Positions 30,909 to 45,900 of a DNA stretch of 64,000 nucleotides are shown here, in pieces. The notes beneath the pieces are model-generated. The model was not told where the DNA came from and did not search any database. It saw nothing but the letters and a program-made list of their open reading frames with translations. This stretch comes from Tenodera sinensis (Eukaryota; Arthropoda; Insecta; Mantodea; Mantidae). The stretch is from contig CM060962.1 in assembly GCA_030765045.1 (NCBI GenBank), forward strand, positions 217,827,655-217,891,654, in the 5' to 3' direction. Position 1 is the first letter of the stretch. Every line of letters starts with the position of its first letter. The position numbers were made by a program, and so were the translations under genes.

Positions 30909-33900
30909 ACAAGTTCTACATAATTCCCCTTTCTGCTGGATTCTGATGACTCATCGTGACCCCTAAATGCAAACTCCTGTTTCCCCAAAAAACAAACAAT
31001 TTCAATTAGGCGTTTCATTACTTCTCTGTTTTTTCTTACTAGTTCGTTCTATCCCCAAAATTTTATTACACAGCTTTTCATTGGAGTAGTAATGTTTAGG
31101 TCTGGCATTGGTCATCCTTCCTGCACAACTTTAACCCTTTCAGTACCGAGTGATTTTGCTACTTAAGCCGTTCTTCCTCTAATTCGAAACCGGTTTAGAT
31201 TAGGCGGTCTGGAACACCTTCAGCCTGCTGGCTTGAATAGCCATGATCGTTGGGGCAACACGTACGGCACTAGCCAGGCACTCAATGCCTGAGGTCATGA
31301 GTTCGAGTCTCGGCAACCGCAGTCAAATGTGCCTGTGATAAAGGACGGGGAGGGCCCACGTAAAATAATCGGTAAGATGGCACGCGAGGATGAACCAGAA
31401 CCTCGCAATACAAACGTTTGTAGTGCATTTTCCTATTCAAACCATCACTGCTGGTATGGCGTTTCGTAGGTGGTGGATCACCAATGGCTTCGTCAGCTTT
31501 GTCCCATACTTCAGGTTTAAAAGTCTCAAATCCGTATGTTTATTTGGTGACAGACAGTATAACAAGAGTATATGATACAAAGAGCTAAAGCTAGTACAAA
31601 TAGGAAAAAAATGCTCTATGTCCATGATCATGCACACCGGAACCGAAAGGGTTAATATTTTCTTCATAATTTCTAGAAGAAAAACTTCATGAGATAACAT
31701 TGCACACATTGTAGAAGCGTTTCCAGAATCTCGCAATACAAACGTTTGTAGTGCATTTTCCTATTCAAACCATCACTGCTGGTATGGCATTTCGTAGGTG
31801 GTGGATCACCAACGACTTCGTCAACTTTGTCCCATACTTCAGGTTTACAAGTTCTACATAATTCCCCTTGCTGCTGGATTCTGATGACTCATCGTGACCC
31901 CTAAATGCTAACTCCTGTTTCCCCCAAAACAAACAATATCAATTAGGCGTTTCATTAATTCTCTGTTTTTTCTTACTAGTTCGTTGTGTCCCCAAAATTT
32001 TCGTACACAGCATTTCATTGGAGTAGTAATGTTTAGGTCTGACATTGGTCTTCCTTCCTGCAGAACTTTAACCCTTGCAGTACCGAGTGATTTAGCTACT
32101 TATGCCGTTCTTCCTCTAATTCGAAACCGGTTTAGATTACGCGGTCTTGGACCACTTCAGCCTGCTGGCTTGAATAGCCATGATCGTTGAGGCAACACGT
32201 AGTGCACTGGCCACGAACTCAAACCCTGAGGTCGAGTCTCGGCAACCGCAGTCAAATGTGCCTGTGGTAAAGGACGGGAAGGCCCACATAAAATAATCGG
32301 TGTGATGGCACGCGTGGATGATGACGGGGTATCATTTTACTGCGGTTGCATGCATTTTGCATCTTTTTTTAAAAAAAACACCACAATATAAATCGTAAAA
32401 AAAAAGTAATTTGTTACAATTCAAATAGGTCTCAAATACGTATGTTTAATTGCTGACAGATAGTATAACAAGAATATATGATAAAAACAGCTAAAAGCAG
32501 TACAAATAGGAAAAAAAGCCTATGTCCATGATCATGGACACCGGAACTGAAAGGGTTAAGATTTTCTTCATAATTTCTAGAAGAAAAACTTCGTGAGATA
32601 ACATTGCACACATTGTAGAAGCGTTTCCAGAATCTCGCAATACAAACGTTTGTAGTGCATTTTCCTATTCAAACCATCACTGCTGGTATGGCGTTTCGTA
32701 GGTGGTGGATCACCAATGGCTTCGTCAGCTTTGTCCCATACTTCAGGTTTACAAGTTCTACATAATTCCCCTTTCTGCTGGATTCTGATGACTCATCGTG
32801 ACCCCTAAATGCTAACTCCTGTTTCCCCAAAAAACAAACAATTTCAATTAGGCGTTTCATTACTTCTCTGTTTTTTCATACTAGTTCGTTCTATCCCCAA
32901 AATTTTCGCACACAGCTTTTCATTGGAGTAGTAATGTTTAGGTCTGGCATTGGTCATCCTTCCTGCACAACTTTAACCCTTTCAGTACCAAGTGATTTTG
33001 CTACTTATGCCGTTCTTCCTCTAATTCGAAACCGGTTTAGATTAGGCGGTCTGGAACACCTTCAGCCTGCAGGCTTGAATAGCCATGATCGTTGAGGCAA
33101 CACGTAGGGCACTAGCCAGGCACTCAAAGCCTGAGGTCATGAGTTCGAGTCTCGGCAACCGCAGTCAAATGTGCCTGTGATAAAGGACGGGGAGGGCCCA
33201 CGTAAAATAATCGGTAAGATGGCACGCGTGGATGAACCAGAACCTCGCAATACAAACGTTTGTAGTGCATTTTGCTATTCAAACCATCACTGCTGGTATG
33301 GCGTTTCGTATTTGGTGGATCACCAATGGCTTCGTCACCTTTGTCCCATACTTCAGGTTTAAAAGTCTCAAATCCGTATGTTTATTTGGTGACAGACAGT
33401 ATAACAAGAGTATATGATACAAAGAGCTAAAGCTAGTACAAATAGGAAAAAAATGCTCTATGTCCATGATCATGCACACCGGAACCGAAAGGGTTAATAT
33501 TTTCTTCATAATTTCTAGAAGAAAAACTTCGTGAGATAACATTGCACACATTGTAGAAGCGTTTCCAGAATCTCGCAATACAAACGTTTGTAGTGCATTT
33601 TCCTATTCAAACCATCACTGCTGGTATGGCGTTTCGTAGGTGGTGGATCACCAATGGCTTCGTCAACTTTGTCCCATACTTCAGGTTTACAAGTTCTACA
33701 TAATTCCCCTTTCTGCTGGATTCTGATGACTCATCGTGACCCCTAAATGCAAACTCCTGTTTCCACAAAAAACAAACAATTTCAATTAGGCGTTTCATTA
33801 CTTCTCTGTTTTTTCTTACTAGTTCGTTCTATCCCCAAAATTTTATTACATAGCTTTTCATTGGAGTAGTAATGTTTAGGTCTGGCATTGGTCATCCTTC

Positions 33901-36900
33901 CTGCACAACTTTAACCCTTCAGTACCGAGTGATTTTGCTACTTATGCCGTTCTTCCTCTAATTCGAAACCGGTTTAGATTAGGCGGTCTGGAACACCTTC
34001 AGCCTGCTGGCTTGAATAGCCATGATCGTTGGGGCAACACGTAGGGCACTAGCCAGGCACTCAAAGCCTGAGTTCATGGGTTCGAGTCTCGGCAACCGCA
34101 GTCAAATGTGCCTGTGATAAAGGACGGGGAGGGCCCACGTAAAATAATCGGTAAGATGGCACGCGAGGATGAACCAGAACGTCGCAATACAAACGTTTGT
34201 AGCGCATTTTTCTATTCAAACCATCACTGCTGGTATGGCGTTTCGTAGGTGGTGGATCACCAATGGCTTCGTCAGCTTTGTCCCATACTTCAGGTTTAAA
34301 AGTCTCAAATCCTTATGTTTATTTGGTGACAGACAGTATAACAAGAGTATATGATACAAAGAGCTAAAGCTAGTACAAATAGGAAAAAAATGCTCTATGT
34401 CCATGACCATGCACACCGGAACCGAAAGGGTTAATATTTTCTTCATAATTTCTAGAAGAAAAACTTCATGAGATAACATTGCACACATTGTAGAAGCGTT
34501 TCCAGAATCTCGCAATACAAACGTTTGTAGTGCATTTTCCTATTCAAACCATCACTGCTGGTATGGCATTTCGTAGGTGGTGGATCACCAACGACTTCGT
34601 CAACTTTGTCCCATACTTCAGGTTTACAAGTTCTACATAATTCCCCTTGCTGCTGGATTCTGATGACTCATCGTGACCCATAAATGCCAGCTCCTGTTTC
34701 CCCAAAAAACAAACAATTTCAATTAGGCGTTTCATTACTTCTCTGTGTTTTCTTACTAGTTCGTTGTGTCCCCAAAATTTTCGTACACAGCTTTTCATTG
34801 GAGTAGTAATGTTTAGGTCTGACATTGGTCTTCCTTCCTGCAGAACTTTAACCCTTGCAGTACCGAGTGATTTAGCTACTTATGCCGTTCTTCCTCTAAT
34901 TCGAAACCGGTTTAGATTAGGCGGTCTGGAACACCTTCAGCCTGCTGGCTTGAATAGCCATGATCGTTGAGGCAACACGTAGGGCACTAGCCAGGCACTC
35001 AAAGCCTGAGGTCATGAGTTCGAGTCTCGGCAACCGCAGTCAAATGTGCCTGTGATAAAGGACGGGGAGGGCCCACGTAAAATAGTCGGTAAGATGGCAC
35101 GCGTGGATGAACCAGAACCTCGCAATACAAACGTTTGTAGTGCATTTTGCTATTCAAACCATCACTGCTCGTATGGCGTTTCGTAAGTGGTGGATCACCA
35201 ATGGCTTCGTTAGCTTTGTCCCATACTTCAGGTTTAAAAGTCTCAAATCCGTATGTTTATTTGGTGACAGACAGTATAACAAGAGTATATGATACAAAGA
35301 GCTAAAGCTAGTACAAATAGGAAAAAAATGCTCTATGTCCATGACCATGCACACCGGAACCGAAAGGGTTAATATTTTCTTCATAATTTCTAGAAGAAAA
35401 ACTTCATGAGATAACATTGCACACATTGTAGAAGCGTTTCCAGAATCTCGCAATACAAACGTTTGTAGTGCATTTTCCTATTCAAACCATCACTGCTGGT
35501 ATGGCATTTCGTAGGTGGTGGATCACCAACGACTTCGTCAACTTTGTCCCATACTTCAGGTTTACAAGTTCTACATAATTCCCCTTGCTGCTGGATTCTG
35601 ATGACTCATCGTGACCCATAAATGCCAGCTCCTGTTTCCCCAAAAAACAAACAATTTCAATTAGGCGTTTCATTACTTCTCTGTGTTTTCTTACTAGTTC
35701 GTTGTGTCCCCAAAATTTTCGTACACAGCTTTTCATTGGAGTAGTAATGTTTAGGTCTGACATTGGTCTTCCTTCCTGCAGAACTTTAACCCTTGCAGTA
35801 CCGAGTGATTTAGCTACTTATGCCGTTCTTCCTCTAATTCGAAACCGGTTTAGATTAGGCGGTCTGGAACACCTTCAGCCTGCTGGCTTGAATAGCCATG
35901 ATCGTTGAGGCAACACGTAGGGCACTAGCCAGGCACTCAAAGCCTGAGGTCATGAGTTCGAGTCTCGGCAACCGCAGTCAAATGTGCCTGTGATAAAGGA
36001 CGGGGAGGGCCCACGTAAAATAGTCGGTAAGATGGCACGCGTGGATGAACCAGAACCTCGCAATACAAACGTTTGTAGTGCATTTTGCTATTCAAACCAT
36101 CACTGCTCGTATGGCGTTTCGTAAGTGGTGGATCACCAATGGCTTCGTTAGCTTTGTCCCATACTTCAGGTTTAAAAGTCTCAAATCCGTATGTTTATTT
36201 GGTGACAGACAGTATAACAAGAGTATATGATACAAAGAGCTAAAGCTAGTACAAATAGGAAAAAAATGCTCTATGTCCATGATCATGCACACCGGAACCG
36301 AAAGGGTTAATATTTTCTTCATAATTTCTAGAAGAAAAACTTCATGAGATAACATTGCACACATTGTAGAAGCGTTTCCAGAATCTCGCAATACAAACGT
36401 TTGTAGTGCATATTCCTATTCAAACCATCACTGCTGGTATGGCATTTCGTAGGTGGTGGATCACCAACGGCTTCGTCAACTTTGTCCCAACTTCAGGTTT
36501 ACAAGTTCTACATAATACCCCTTTCTGCTGGATTCTGATGACTCATCGTGACCCCTATATGCAAACTCCTGTTTCCCCAAAAGCAAACAATTTCAATTAG
36601 GCGTTTCATTACTTCTCTGTTTTTTCTTACTAGTTCGTTCTATCCCCAAAATTTTATTACACAGCTTTTCATTGGAGTAGTAATGTTTAGGTCTGACATT
36701 GGTCTTCCTTCCTGCAGAACTTTAACCCTTGCAGTACCGAGTGATTTAGCTACTTATGCCGTTCTTCCTCTAATTCGAAGCCGGTTTAAATTACGCGGTC
36801 TTGGACCACTTCAGCCTGCTGGCTTGAATAGCCATGATCGTTGAGGCAACACGTAGTGCACTGGCCACGAACTCAAACCCTGAGGTCGAGTCTCGGCAAC

Positions 36901-39900
36901 CGCAGTCAAATGTGCCTGTGGTAAAGGACGGGAAGGCCCACATAAAATAATCGGTGTGATGCCACGCATGGATGATGACGGGGTATCATTTGACTGCGGT
37001 TGCATGGATTTTGCATCTTTTCTAAAGAAAAAACACCACAATATAAATTGTAAAAAAAAGTAATTTGTTACAATTCAAATAAGTCTCAAATACCTATGTT
37101 TAATTGGTGACAGATAGTATAACAAGAATATATGATAAAAACAGCTAAAAGTAGTACAAATAGGAAAAAAGCGTATGTCCATGATCATGGACACCGGAAC
37201 TGAAAGGGTTAAGATTTTCTTCATAATTTCTAGAAGAAAAACTTCGTGAGATAACATTGCACACATTGTAGAAGCGTTTCCAGAATCTCGCAATACAAAC
37301 GTTTGTAGTGCATTTTCCTATTCAAACCATCACTGCTTGTATGGCGTTTCGTAGGTGGTGGATCACCAATGGCTTCGTCAACTTTGTCCCATACTTCAGG
37401 TTTACAAGTTCTACATAATTCCCCTTTCTGCTGGATTCTGATGACTCATCGTGACCCCTAAATGCTAACTCCTGTTTCCCCAAAAAAGAAACAATTTCAA
37501 TTAGGCGTTTCATTACTTCTCTGTTTTTTCTTACTAGTTCGTTCTATCCCCAAAATTTTATTACACAGCTTTTCATTGGAGTAGTAATGTTTAGGTCTGG
37601 CATTGGTCATCCTTCCTGCACAACTTTAACCCTTTCAGTACCGAGTGATTTTGCTACCTATGCCGTTCTTCCTCTAATTCGAAACCGGTTTAGATTAGGC
37701 GGTCTGGAACACCTTCAGCCTGCTAGCTTGAACAGCCATGATCGTTGAGGCAACACGTAGGGCACTAGACAGGCACTCAAAGCCTGAGGTCATGAGTTCG
37801 AGTCTCGGCAACCGCAGTCAAATGTGCTTGTGATAAAGGACGGGGAGGGCCCACGTAAAATAATCGGTAAGATGGCACGCGTGGATGAACCAGAACCTCG
37901 CAATACAAACGTTTGTAGTGCATTTTGCTATTCAAACCATCACTGCTGGTATGGCGTTTCGTATTTGGTGGATCACCAATGGCTTCGTCACCTTTGTCCC
38001 ATACTTCAGGTTTAAAAGTCTCAAATCCGTATGTTTATTTGGTGACAGACAGTATAACAAGAGTATATGATACAAAGAGCTAAAGCTAGTACAAATACGA
38101 AAAAAATGCTCTATGTCCATGATCATGCACACCGGAACCGAAAGGGTTAATATTTTCTTCATAATTTCTAGAAGAAAAACTTCGTGAGATAACATTGCAC
38201 ACATTGTAGAAGCGTTTCCAGAATCTCGCAATACAAACGTTTGTAGTGCATTTTCCTATTCAAACCATCACTGCTGGTATGGCGTTTCGTAGGTGGTGGA
38301 TCACCAATGGCTTCGTCAACTTTGTCCCATACTTCGGGTTTACAAGTTCTACATAATTCCCCTTTCTGCTGGATTCTGATGACTCATCGTGACCCCTAAA
38401 TGCATACTCCTGTTTCCCCAAAAAACAAACAATTTCAATTAGGCGTTTCATTACTTCTCTGTTTTTTCTTACTAGTTCGTTCTATCCCCAAAATTTTATT
38501 ACACAGCTTTTCATTGGAGTAGTAATGTTTAGGTCTGGCATTGGTCATCCTTCCTGCACAACTTTAACCCTTTCAGTACCGAGTGATTTTGCTACTTAAG
38601 CCGTTCTTCCTCTAATTCGAAACCGGTTTAGATTAGGCGGTCTGGAACACCTTCAGCCTGCTGGCTTGAATAGCCATGATCGTTGGGGCAACACGTACGG
38701 CACTAGCCAGGCACTCAAAGCCTGAGGTCATGAGTTCGAGTCTCGGCAACCGCAGTCAAATGTGCCTGTGATAAAGGACGGGGAGGGCCCACGTAAAATA
38801 ATCGGTAAGATGGCACGCGAGGATGAACCAGAACCTCGCAATACAAACGTTTGTAGTGCATTTTCCTATTCAAACCATCACTGCTGGTATGGCGTTTCGT
38901 AGGTGGTGGATCACCAATGGCTTCGTCAGCTTTGTCCCATACTTCAGGTTTAAAAGTCTCAAATCCGTATGTTTATTTGGTGACAGACAGTATAACAAGA
39001 GTATATGATACAAAGAGCTAAAGCTAGTACAAATAGGAAAAAAATGCTCTATGTCCATGATCATGCACACCGGAACCGAAAGGGTTAATATTTTCTTCAT
39101 AATTTCTAGAAGAAAAACTTCATGAGATAACATTGCACACATTGTAGAAGCGTTTCCAGAATCTCGCAATACAAACGTTTGTAGTGCATTTTCCTATTCA
39201 AACCATCACTGCTGGTATGGCATTTCGTAGGTGGTGGATCACCAACGACTTCGTCAACTTTGTCCCATACTTCAGGTTTACAAGTTCTACATAATTCCCC
39301 TTGCTGCTGGATTCTGATGACTCATCGTGACCCCTAAATGCTAACTCCTGTTTCCCCCAAAACAAACAATATCAATTAGGCGTTTCATTAATTCTCTGTT
39401 TTTTCTTACTAGTTCGTTGTGTCCCCAAAATTTTCGTACACAGCATTTCATTGGAGTAGTAATGTTTAGGTCTGACATTGGTCTTCCTTCCTGCAGAACT
39501 TTAACCCTTGCAGTACCGAGTGATTTAGCTACTTATGCCGTTCTTCCTCTAATTCGAAACCGGTTTAGATTACGCGGTCTTGGACCACTTCAGCCTGCTG
39601 GCTTAAATAGCCATGATCGTTGAGGCAACACGTAGTGCACTGGCCACGAACTCAAACCCTGAGGTCGAGTCTCGGCAACCGCAGTCAAATGTGCCTGTGG
39701 TAAAGGACGGGAAGGCCCACATAAAATAATCGGTGTGATGGCACGCGTGGATGATGACGGGGTATCATTTTACTGCGGTTGCATGCATTTTGCATCTTTT
39801 TTTAAAAAAAACACCACAATATAAATCGTAAAAAAAAGTAATTTGTTACAATTCAAATAAGTCTCAAATACGTATGTTTAATTGCTGACAGATAGTATAA

Positions 39901-42900
39901 CAAGAATATATGATAAAAACAGCTAAAAGCAGTACAAATAGGAAAAAAAGCCTATGTCCATGATCATGGACACCGGAACTGAAAGGGTTAAGATTTTCTT
40001 CATAATTTCTAGAAGAAAAACTTCGTGAGATAACATTGCACACTTTGTAGAAGCGTTTCCAGAATCTCGCAATACAAACGTTTGTAGTGCATTTTCCTAT
40101 TCAAACCATCACTGCTGGTATGGCGTTTCGTAGGTGGTGGATCACCAATGGCTTCGTCAACTTTGTCCCATACTTCAGGTTTACAAGTTCTACATAATTC
40201 CCCTTTCTGCTGGATTCTGATGACTCATCGTGACCCCTAAATGCAAACTCCTGTTTCCACAAAAAACAAACAATTTCAATTAGGCGTTTCATTACTTCTC
40301 TGTTTTTTCTTACCAGTTCGTTCTATCCCCAAAATTTTATTACACAGCTTTTCATTGGAGTAGTAATGTTTAGGTCTGGCATTGGTCATCCTTCCTGCAC
40401 AACTTTAGCCCTTTCAGTACCGAGTGATTTTGCTACTTATGCCGTTCTTCCTCTAATTCGAAACCGGTTTAGATTAGGCGGTCTGGAACACCTTCAGCCT
40501 GCTGGCTTGAATAGCCATGATCGTTGGGGCAACACGTAGGGCACTAGCCAGGCACTCAAAGCCTGAGTTCATGGGTTCGAGTCTCGGCAACCGCAGTCAA
40601 ATGTGCCTGTGATAAAGCACGGGGAGGGCCCACGTAAAATAATCGGTAAGATGGCACGCGAGGATGAACCAGAACCTCGCAATACAAACGTTTGTAGCGC
40701 ATTTTCCTATTCAAACCATCACTGCTGGTATGGCGTTTCGTAGGTGGTGGATCACCAATGGCTTCGTCAGCTTTGTCCCATACTTCAGGTTTAAAAGTCT
40801 CAAATCCTTATGTTTATTTGGTGACAGACAGTATAACAAGAGTATATGATACAAAGAGCTAAAGCTAGTACAAATAGGAAAAAAATGCTCTATGTCCATG
40901 ACCATGCACACCGGAACCGAAAGGGTTAATATTTTCTTCATAATTTCTTGAAGAAAAACTTCATGAGATAACATTGCACACATTGTAGAAGCGTTTCCAG
41001 AATCTCGCAATACAAACGTTTGTAGTGCATTTTCCTATTCAAACCATCACTGCTGGTATGGCATTTCGTAGGTGGTGGATCACCAACGACTTCGTCAACT
41101 TTGTCCCATACTTCAGGTTTACAAGTTCTACATAATTCCCCTTGCTGCTGGATTCTGATGACTCATCGTGACCCCTAAATGCTAACTACTGTTTCCCCCA
41201 AAACAAACAATATCAATTAGGCGTTTCATTAATTCTCTGTTTTTTCTTACTAGTTCGTTGTGTCCCCAAAATTTTCGTACACAGCTTTTCATTGGAGTAG
41301 TAATGTTTAGGTCTGACATTGGTCTTCCTTCCTGCAGAACTTTAACCCTTGCAGTACCGAGTGATTTAGCTACTTATGCCGTTCTTCCTCTAATTCGAAA
41401 CCGGTTTAGATTACGCGGTCTTGGACCACTTCAGCCTGCTGGCTTGAATAGCCATGATCGTTGAGGCAACACGTAGTGCACTGGCCACGAACTCAAACCC
41501 TGAGGTCGAGTCTCGGCAACCGCAGTCAAATGTGCCTGTGGTAAAGGACGGGAAGGCCCACATAAAATAATCGGTGTGATGGCACGCGTGGATGATGACG
41601 GGGTATCATTTTACTGCGGTTGCATGCATTTTGCATCTTTTTTTAAAAAAAACACCACAATATAAATCGTAAAAAAAAGTAATTTGTTACAATTCAAATA
41701 AGTCTCAAATACGTATGTTTAATTGCTGACAGATAGTATAACAAGAATATATGATAAAAACAGCTAAAAGCAGTACAAATAGGAAAAAAAGCCTATGTCC
41801 ATGATCATGGACACCGGAACTGAAAGGGTTAAGATTTTCTTCATAATTTCTAGAAGAAAAACTTCGTGAGATAACATTGCACACATTGTAGAAGCGTTTC
41901 CAGAATCTCGCAATACAAACGTTTGTAGTGCATTTTCCTATTCAAACCATCACTGCTGGTATGGCGTTTCGTAGGTGGTGGATCACCAATGGCTTCGTCA
42001 ACTTTGTCCCATACTTCAGGTTTACAAGTTCTACATAATTCCCCTTTCTGCTGGATTCTGATGACTCATCGTGACCCATAAATGCCAGCTCCTGTTTCCC
42101 CAAAAAACAAATAATTTCAATTAGGCGTTTCATTACTTCTCTGTTTTTTTTTACTAGTTCGTTGTGTCCCCAAAATTTTCGTACACAGCTTTTCATTGGA
42201 GTAGTAATGTTTAGGTCTGACATTGGTCTTCCTTCCTGCAGAACATTAACCCTTGTAGTACCGAGTGATTTAGCTACTTATGCCGTTCTTCCTCTAATTC
42301 GAAACCGGTTTAGATTAGGCGGTCTGGAACACCTTCAGCCTGCTGGCTTGAATAGCCATGATCGTTGAGGCAACACGTAGGGCACTAGCCAGGCACTCAA
42401 AGCCTGAGGTCATGAGTTCGAGTCTCGGCAACCGCAGTCAAATGTGCCTGTGATAAAGGACGGGGAGGGCCCACGTAAAATAGTCGGTAAGATGGCACGC
42501 GTGGATGAACCAGAACCTCGCAATACAAACGTTTGTAGTGCATTTTGCTATTCAAACCATCACTGCTGGTATGGCGTTTCGTAAGTGGTGGATCACCAAT
42601 GGCTTCGTCAGCTTTGTCCCATACTTCAGGTTTAAAAGTCTCAAATCCGTATGTTTATTTGGTGATAGACAGTATAACAAGAGTATATGATACAAAGAGC
42701 TAAAGCTAGTACAAATAGGAAAAAAATGCTCTATGTCCATGATCATGCACACCGGAACCGAAAGGGTTAATATTTTCTTCATAATTTCTAGAAGAAAAAC
42801 TTCATGAGATAACATTGCACACATTGTAGAAGCGTTTCCAGAATCTCGCAATACAAACGTTTGTAGTGCATTTTCCTATTCAAACCATCACTGCTGGTAT

Positions 42901-45900
42901 GGCATTTCGTAGGTGGTGGATCACCAACGGCTTCGTCAACTTTGTCCCAACTTCAGGTTTACAAGTTCTACATAATACCCCTTTCTGCTGGATTCTGATG
43001 ACTCATCGTGACCCCTATATGCAAACTCCTGTTTCCCCAAAAGCAAACAATTTCAATTAGGCGTTTCATTACTTCTCTGTTTTTTCTTACTAGTTCGTTC
43101 TATCCCCAAAATTTTATTACACAGCTTTTCATTGGAGTAGTAATGTTTAGGTCTGACATTGGTCTTCCTTCCTGCAGAACTTTAACCCTTGCAGTACCGA
43201 GTGATTTAGCTACTTATGCCGTTCTTCCTCTAATTCGAAACCGGTTTAGATTACGCAGTCTTGGACCACTTCAGCCTGCTGGCTTGAATAGCCATGATCG
43301 TTGAGGCAACACGTAGTGCACTGGCCACGAACTCAAACCCTGAGGTCGAGTCTCGGCAACCGCAGTCAAATGTGCCTGTGGTAAAGGACGGGGAAGGCCC
43401 ACATAAAATAATCGGTGTTATGGCACGCGTGGATGATGACGGGGTATCATTTGACTGCGGTTGCATGGATTTTGCATCTTTTCTTAAAAAAAAACACCAC
43501 AATATAAATTGTAAAAAAAAGTAATTTGTTGCAATTCAAATAAGTCTCAAATACGTATGTTTAATTGGTGACAGATAGTATAACAAGAATATATGATAAA
43601 AACAGCTAAAAGTAGTACAAATAGGAAAAAAAAGCCTATGTCCATGATCATGGACACCGGAACTGAAAGGGTTAATATTTTCTTCATAATTTCTAGAAGA
43701 AAAACTTCGTGAGATAACATTGCATACATTGTAGAAGCGTTTCCAGAACCTGGCAATACAAACGTTTGTAGTGCATTTTCCTATTCAAACCATCACTGCT
43801 GGTATGGCGTTTCGTAGGTGGTGGATCACCAATGGCTTCGTCAACTTTGTCCCATACTTCAGGTTTACAAGTTCTACATAATTCCCCTTTCTGCTGGATT
43901 CTGATGACTCATCGTGACCCCTAAATGCTAACTCTTTTTCCCCAAAAAACAAACAATTTCAATTAGGCGTTTCATTACTTCTCTGTTTTTTTTTACTAGT
44001 TCGTTGTGTCCCCAAAATTTTCGTACACAGCTTTTCATTGGAGTAGTAATGTTTAGGTCTGACATTGGTCTTCCTTCCTGCAGAACATTAACCCTTGTAG
44101 TACCGAGTGATTTAGCTACTTATGCCGTTCTTCCTCTAATTCGAAACCGGTTTAGATTAGGCGGTCTGGAACACCTTCAGCCTGCTGGCTTGAATAGCCA
44201 TGATCGTTGAGGCAACACGTAGGGCACTAGCCAGGCACTCAAAGCCTGAGGTCATGAGTTCGAGTCTCGGCAACCGCAGTCAAATGTGCCTGTGATAAAG
44301 GACGGGGAGGGCCCACGTAAAATAATCGGTAAGATGGCACGCGTGGATGAACCAGAACCTCGCAATACAAACGTTTGTAGTGCATTTTCCTATTCAAACC
44401 ATCACTGCTGGTATGGCGTTTCGTAGGTGGTGGATCACCAATGGCTTCGTCAGCTTTGTCCCATACTTCAGGTTTAAAAGTCTCAAATCCGTATGTTTAT
44501 TTGGTGACAGACAGTATAACAAGAGTATATGATACAAAGAGCTAAAGCTAGTACAAATAGGAAAAAAATGCTCTATGTCCATGATCATGCACACCGGAAC
44601 CGAAAGGGTTAATATTTTCTTCATAATTTCTAGAAGAAAAACTTCATGAGATAACATTGCACACATTGTAGAAGCGTTTCCAGAATCTCGCAATACAAAC
44701 GTTTGTAGTGCATTTTCCTATTCAAACCATCACTGCTGGTATGGCATTTCGTAGGTGGTGGATCACCAACGGCTTCGTCAACTTTGTCCCATACTTCAGG
44801 TTTACAAGTTCTACATAATTCCCCTTGCTGCTGGATTCTGATGACTCATCGTGACCCCTAAATGCTAACTCCTGTTTCCCCCAAAACAAACAATTTCAAT
44901 TAGGCGTTTCATTACTTCTCTGTTTTTTCTTACTAGTTCGTTCTATCCCCAAAATTTTATTACACAGCTTTTCATTGGAGTAGTAATGTTTAGGTCTGGC
45001 ATTGGTCATCCTTCCTGCACAACTTTAGCCCTTTCAGTACCGAGTGATTTTGCTACTTATGCCGTTCTTCCTCTAATTCGAAACCGGTTTAGATTAGGCG
45101 GTCTGGAACACCTTCAGCCTGCTGGCTTGAATAGCCATGATCGTTGGGGCAACACGTAGGGCACTAGCCAGGCACTCAAAGCCTGAGTTCATGGGTTCGA
45201 GTCTCGGCAACCGCAGTCAAATGTGCCTGTGATAAAGCACGGGGAGGGCCCACGTAAAATAATCGGTAAGATGGCACGCGAGGATGAACCAGAACCTCGC
45301 AATACAAACGTTTGTAGCGCATTTTCCTATTCAAACCATCACTGCTGGTATGGCGTTTCGTAGGTGGTGGATCACCAATGGCTTCGTCAGCTTTGTCCCA
45401 TACTTCAGGTTTAAAAGTCTCAAATCCTTATGTTTATTTGGTGACAGACAGTATAACAAGAGTATATGATACAAAGAGCTAAAGCTAGTACAAATAGGAA
45501 AAAAATGCTCTATGTCCATGACCATGCACACCGGAACCGAAAGGGTTAATATTTTCTTCATAATTTCTAGAAGAAAAACTTCATGAGATAACATTGCACA
45601 CATTGTAGAAGCGTTTCCAGAATCTCGCAATACAAACGTTTGTAGTGCATTTTCCTATTCAAACCATCACTGCTGGTATGGCATTTCGTAGGTGGTGGAT
45701 CACCAACGACTTCGTCAACTTTGTCCCATACTTCAGGTTTACAAGTTCTACATAATTCCCCTTGCTGCTGGATTCTGATGACTCATCGTGACCCCTAAAT
45801 GCTAACTACTGTTTCCCCCAAAACAAACAATATCAATTAGGCGTTTCATTAATTCTCTGTTTTTTCTTACTAGTTCGTTGTGTCCCCAAAATTTTCGTAC